Position numbers and translations under genes: made by a program
Origin: Epinephelus fuscoguttatus
Lineage: Eukaryota; Chordata; Actinopteri; Perciformes; Serranidae
Reading direction: 5' to 3'
Length of the DNA: 64,000 nt
Assembly (NCBI RefSeq): GCF_011397635.1
Contig: NC_064758.1
Span: forward strand, 19,713,013-19,777,012
Shown: positions 60,301-64,000 of the stretch, piece after piece
Numbering within the stretch: the first letter of the stretch is position 1
Layout of the letters: every line of letters starts with the position of its first letter
The notes under the pieces: model-generated
The model's input: the letters and a program-made list of their open reading frames with translations, nothing else
Database searches by the model: none
Told to the model about the DNA's origin: nothing

Positions 60301-63300
60301 GCAGGCAAGTAGTATATATGTGGTCATGTGCAGAAGTATTATGTAAGAATATGGTTATTAGAGTGAGTTAAGTCAATCTAAATTTTACCAACAGTATCAC
60401 ACTGACTATGGATCTATAAATGTGTTTAAACAGGACAGATGCAGTATTATGTAGAATCTTAAAGTGTCTTCACCTGGCTAAATAAAGGTCTGATGATAAT
60501 ACAATGACACCATGTTCCACCTCCAAGCTCAAATCTCAGAAGCTAACACTTTGCTCACTCTCTTTGCTTACGCTGTCTACAAACAGTGTGTGTTGAGAGT
60601 GCGTCACCACTCTTTGCTAACGGCTGAGTGGGAGTTTCCATTTGAAAAACACAGAAAATAATGCAGATGGACCCACACTTTAATTTAAGGTACATTAACA
60701 CAGAAATGTTACACCGCCTCACTTTACATTTGCTCTTTGTGTGAGGCCGATCTGATTTCTATAATCAGTTATAAGTGGCTTTTATTTATTTACCTCTCAT
60801 AATCAAATCCCTCCAGTGTTTGGCACATTGATAGTTGTTATTTTCAAACCCTGTTAGCACACGCCTTCTTCTCAGCTTTCTAAAGTGACTCACTGGGCTT
60901 GTTGTCCTTCGCCTTGCTGGTCACAGTGAGGGTGTGGATGTAGAGACGGAGGTACCAAGGCACTGAGTCCAGCAGCAGCACGGGGAAAGACCTGTAGGGG
61001 TGGTTGTTGTACATGAGCGTGTGAATCTCTCCTGTCTGCAGCCCGTAGCCAGCCACATAGCGCTCAGCGTGGAGCAGGGGACGCAGCATGTCACCTGCAG
61101 ACAGTATGACAAAATGAGGTTTAATGGTTGAACATGTGGGAAACATTGCAACAGAGACAAGAAATATGGCAATAAAACAACTTCAAGGGGAACGTATTAG
61201 TTGCCATTTGCACAAGGACATTATAAGTGTGTGACACAGCACATTATGTTACATTATTTCCTGATTAAATGGATGTGTTATTGGTGCTTTGATGTACTTT
61301 AAAAAGTTGAAAATGAGTTCTTGAATGGTTGGTTGTCAATTCTTTAATATTATTAAATAAAAACAAACATTTATATTGTGGTAACAGTGATAACACATGT
61401 TATAGAGGCTATTGTGCTCAGATATAAATACAGATGTGCCTTGAGGTTTTGGCTTGCCCTTTGGTGTGGCTTGGACACAATAAGTTTGAAAACCACTGCT
61501 CTATAGCATGAGATTCTATGTTGGGAAGGGCTGTAGCTCCCCCTGCTGGAATCTACTTGTGCTAGTTACAGTCACCAATAATTAACCCCAACTGTGTATG
61601 TTGTTTGTGAAAACTGCCAGAATACACACTGAAGAAGGATGTCTTGACAAAGCATCCGTGTGACAATATTAAAAGGTTAAATTAGAGTTTGACACATTAA
61701 CAGAGAGACCTCTGGGAGCAAACAGGAACTGCATCGCTTTGGTATAAATCTCAACAGTCTTGGACACAAATAGCATTTTCTTATTTGCTCTTGCTTTACA
61801 AAAAGTTAAAATGGTCAAATGTTGCAATCTGAAAGTGCAATCATCTGCTGCCTGCTGAGGACTTCCTGTTCCAACACAAAGAACAGGTTGCAACAGATCA
61901 GATTGCAGACTGTACATGAAATGATTACAGCACAAACACAGACTGAGAATAGAAGAAGAGGAGTTACAGAATGTAACCAGGAGAGATATGACAAACAGAT
62001 GCAGCTGACACATTGTATTATTGTTAACTCCTATGGTCTTTCTTGATGCACTGAATCATAAATAATTATGTCTAGCCTGCTCTCACTCACCCTCACTGGA
62101 TTTCCAGCGTATCAGCAGATTGAGCGAGCGCACGGTGCCAAAGGTGACTTGTTGGGTCAGATCGTAGACAGAGAAGGTTCGTCTGTCCCCGAGCACCACT
62201 GCCTGGCTCAGCAGGGGAGTGGCCGGGCTCAGCTCATACTGCTCCCCCTGCAAAATGACAGTACATTTCTCTTGTGCTGCACATCCGCATACATACTGTT
62301 CAAAGATTACACCTTCTGCCACTGGCAGGATTGTGTGAGCATGTGTGTCCTCACCAACATAGGGGCCTGCTCTAATAAACAGCTCCAAAGCACTACTACA
62401 GGTCAAAAACCCCTCAGGGAACCTTTAAATATCTCCACCTTGACAGTGCTTTGACTCTTTTGCCTTCTGTGAAGTTTACATCAAGGGAGATAACTAATCA
62501 TGTGATGCAGATGAGAGCATATTATGTAGGAGTCAAACCTGAGGGTTGTCTGTGATGTCGATGTAGATTTTACTGGAGGAGGCCAGTGGACAAGCTTCTG
62601 TCAGGGTCCGAGAGAACATCTTGAACAGAGACCACTCTGAGGGGACAAGCAGCTCAAGTTAACAGTTTTTTTTTAACAACCAAACACACAGAAACACTCA
62701 GAAATTTTGAACATAAAGGGAAGGCTTTGTGTTTCAGTGACTAATGGAGACAACAATTATTGGAATTGGTCCAGTAATGAGTGACAGACACGCTACAACG
62801 TAAATACTTAGGGTATCAATGCATCGCCCATTTACCTCCACTGAAAGTGCTTCTTTTCACCACTGACAGGCTCAGATTATTATTTTAAATGTTTAATAAG
62901 ATTATGAGAAGGATTCCTAAAGAGAAAGACATTTTTGTTAACAAGTAATATCCTTCTTGTTTCACTAGAAACAGCCCTTAAATTGCCATCACCAAAGCAA
63001 ACAAAACCCCATTAAAATAATCAATAATTTTATCACTGTAAAACAAGCTTCATTCAAAGTTGACAGAAACAAAATAAAACTCTCAAAAACCACCTTGGTT
63101 CATCTTTAAACTGTTTCAGCAATCATTAACTCTGCTTTGATTGAAATAAACTCTTAATTCACCCAGTAGGATGTGAAAATATACCAGCTCTATACACACT
63201 AAAATTACTGTTTATTTAAATGGAGTCTGGTGGGCTTTTCGATAGAGACTTCAGGGCTATTTCTAGTGAAACAAAATGGATCCTACTCTTTAACACAAAG

Positions 63301-64000
63301 GTCTGTCTTTGTAGGGATCCTTTCCATGATGTTGTCAAATACTAAGACAAATCATCTGAGTCCATCAGTGGCAAAAGTAAACACCTAAAAGTGCTCAAAT
63401 GCCCCTAATTTCAAAACTGTTGTTACTTAGACACAAAAACATGGGAAAGTAGTGTCCAAGTTGAACAATACCAAAGTTACTTTAAATTTGGGGTGAATGC
63501 ATTTAAATGTGCTTTTGCTCACCTCGTTTGCCCTGACCGGGGGTGTGCAGGTCAAAGACCACGTTCAGTGTCTGTCTCAGCTCCCACGATGTGGTTTTGC
63601 ACTGCCAGTCCTGACACACGGGTCTTATGTGCACTGCCTGAGAATGAAAACTACTGTGGAAGAGTTTCTCTGACTTCAACAGCACAGCGAGACCAGCCTG
63701 CAAATGCATCGTGACAACACAAAGAAACAGAAGAAGAAAGTGAGTTAGCTGCAGTCAGCGACATCTGAACACTGGAGAGTCAGTTTGAATATATCATCTT
63801 GAGAATGTCCTTGTATGTGGTGCTCAAGACGCAAGATCCTGGATGTTAATATGTGCATAATACAACGGAGCACACATGCTATTTAAGTGTTTTAAGAAAT
63901 ACATAAAGAGACACCTACACACACAGACACTCACCTTGGATCCACATGGCAAGAGTTTCTTCCAGGGTGTCAAATTCTCAGTGCAAACAATCTCTCGTGG
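57382..64000 (-). CDS. pigt: GPI transamidase component PIG-T, C-terminal eight exons (partial)
   Basis: PIG-T is the luminal scaffold of the endoplasmic-reticulum GPI transamidase (with PIGK, GPAA1, PIGS, PIGU), which attaches GPI anchors to proteins. Exons, right to left: 63935-64000 (cut by the window edge), 63523-63697, 62539-62636, 62091-62247, 60894-61094, 59700-59865, 59436-59519, 57382-57631 (stop TGA 57,382-57,384). All phases agree. Family landmarks: [120 protein letters not shown] and [20 protein letters not shown]. The final exon holds the single membrane segment ([20 protein letters not shown]) and the short cytosolic tail ending GVPPL. No lesion is seen; the N-terminal part lies beyond 64,000. 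Confidence 0.95.
58535..58580 (+). repeat. LINE-type 3' tail fragment
   Basis: GGAAGGCACTCTGTGACCTT followed by GCTATACAAATAAAGTTATT matches the tail shape of many fish LINE/SINE copies (GCTATATAAATAAA + TTATT repeats). It lies in a pigt intron. Confidence 0.4.
58835..59085 (+). pseudogene. Degenerate BED-like zinc-finger fragment of a hAT-type gene, in a pigt intron
   Basis: Starting at ATG 58,835, MGDCKFN is followed in shifted frames by [25 protein letters not shown] and [21 protein letters not shown]. This resembles, from memory, a repetitive fish module (CKFN..W......WL..V......A.C.LCKK.F.LGTMG.KALESH...KH). One zinc Cys and one His appear replaced (R/I before LCK; N for H), and stops and a frameshift interrupt it. 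It is dead, antisense to pigt. Confidence 0.5.
59866..60893. other. pigt intron, nothing recognised
   Basis: A 1,028-base intron between the exons at 60,894-61,094 and 59,700-59,865, with no coding or repeat signal that I could identify. Confidence 0.6.
61470..61505. mobile_element. hAT-like end fragment
   Basis: AAGTTTGAAAACCACTGCTC is the inverse of the CAGTGGTTTTCAAACTT end typical of non-autonomous hAT elements. The other end was not found. It lies in a pigt intron. Confidence 0.35.
61537..61549 (-). promoter_or_regulatory. CTCF-like motif in a pigt intron
   Basis: Minus strand CCAGCAGGGGGAG fits the core CCASYAGRKGGCR except for the final C. It sits just after a hAT-type end, so it may be repeat-borne. 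Confidence 0.3.
62720..63482. mobile_element. Long inverted repeat (foldback element) in a pigt intron
   Basis: The left arm (62,720-62,980: GTGACTAATGGAGACAA, CACTGACAGGCTCAGATTAT, GAAGGATTCCTAAAGAGA, TTTCACTAGAAACAGCCCTT) is repeated in inverse orientation at 63,215-63,482 (AGGGCTATTTCTAGTGAAAC, TAGGGATCCTTTCC, GACACAAAAACATGGGAAA). About 235 bases separate the arms. A single-arm relative lies at 49,785-50,045. It almost fills the intron between the exons at 63,523 and 62,636. Confidence 0.75.

Overview
This window is vertebrate nuclear DNA, almost certainly from a teleost fish. The evidence is multi-exon genes with GT-AG introns of about 80-500 bp, many CA/TA/GATA-type microsatellites, Tc1-type DNA transposons, three families of tRNA-headed SINEs, and TTAGCTAA/AACGTTAG-rich promoter DNA. 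There are no bacterial operons, rRNA genes or CRISPR arrays.

Layout. (1) 1-18,400 is a long gene-free stretch with microsatellites, a 346-bp inverted-repeat element with a 9-bp target duplication (1570-1915), a SINE, a transposon-type exon (2481-2716, minus) and several TAATTA-rich, enhancer-like patches. (2) 18,424-19,238 (+) is a ppp1r3d gene (glycogen-targeting subunit of protein phosphatase 1) broken by three separate lesions. (3) 19,700-21,480 is a repeat cluster: a SINE with a perfect 14-bp target duplication and a dead Tc1 copy. (4) 22,511-40,543 (+) is a complete sycp2 gene (synaptonemal complex protein 2). I resolved it into 45 coding exons that join in phase to a predicted protein of about 1,638 residues. 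It contains an apparent AT-AC intron, a GC-AG intron, a full Tc1-like insertion and a scrambled tandem duplication after exon 14. (5) 40,544-46,011 is intergenic and repeat-rich. (6) 46,012-49,211 (-) is an 8-exon gene for a TOG-domain protein of the TOGARAM/crescerin family (578 aa). (7) 49,212-53,504 is intergenic with a Tc1-family MITE and a CTCF-like site. (8) 53,505-54,453 (+) is a secreted three-WAP-domain protein (172 aa, WFDC2-like). (9) 57,382-64,000 (-) is the last eight exons of pigt (GPI transamidase subunit), which continues past the right edge.

The gene order mirrors two human 20q blocks (PPP1R3D-SYCP2 and WFDC2-PIGT), here placed close together. The genes are functionally unrelated: glycogen metabolism, meiosis, cilium microtubules, a secreted inhibitor and GPI anchoring. 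I found no multi-gene system. The most interesting signals are the AT-AC intron in sycp2, the damaged ppp1r3d next to intact neighbours, and the patchwork sequence where the HORMAD-binding part of sycp2 would be expected.
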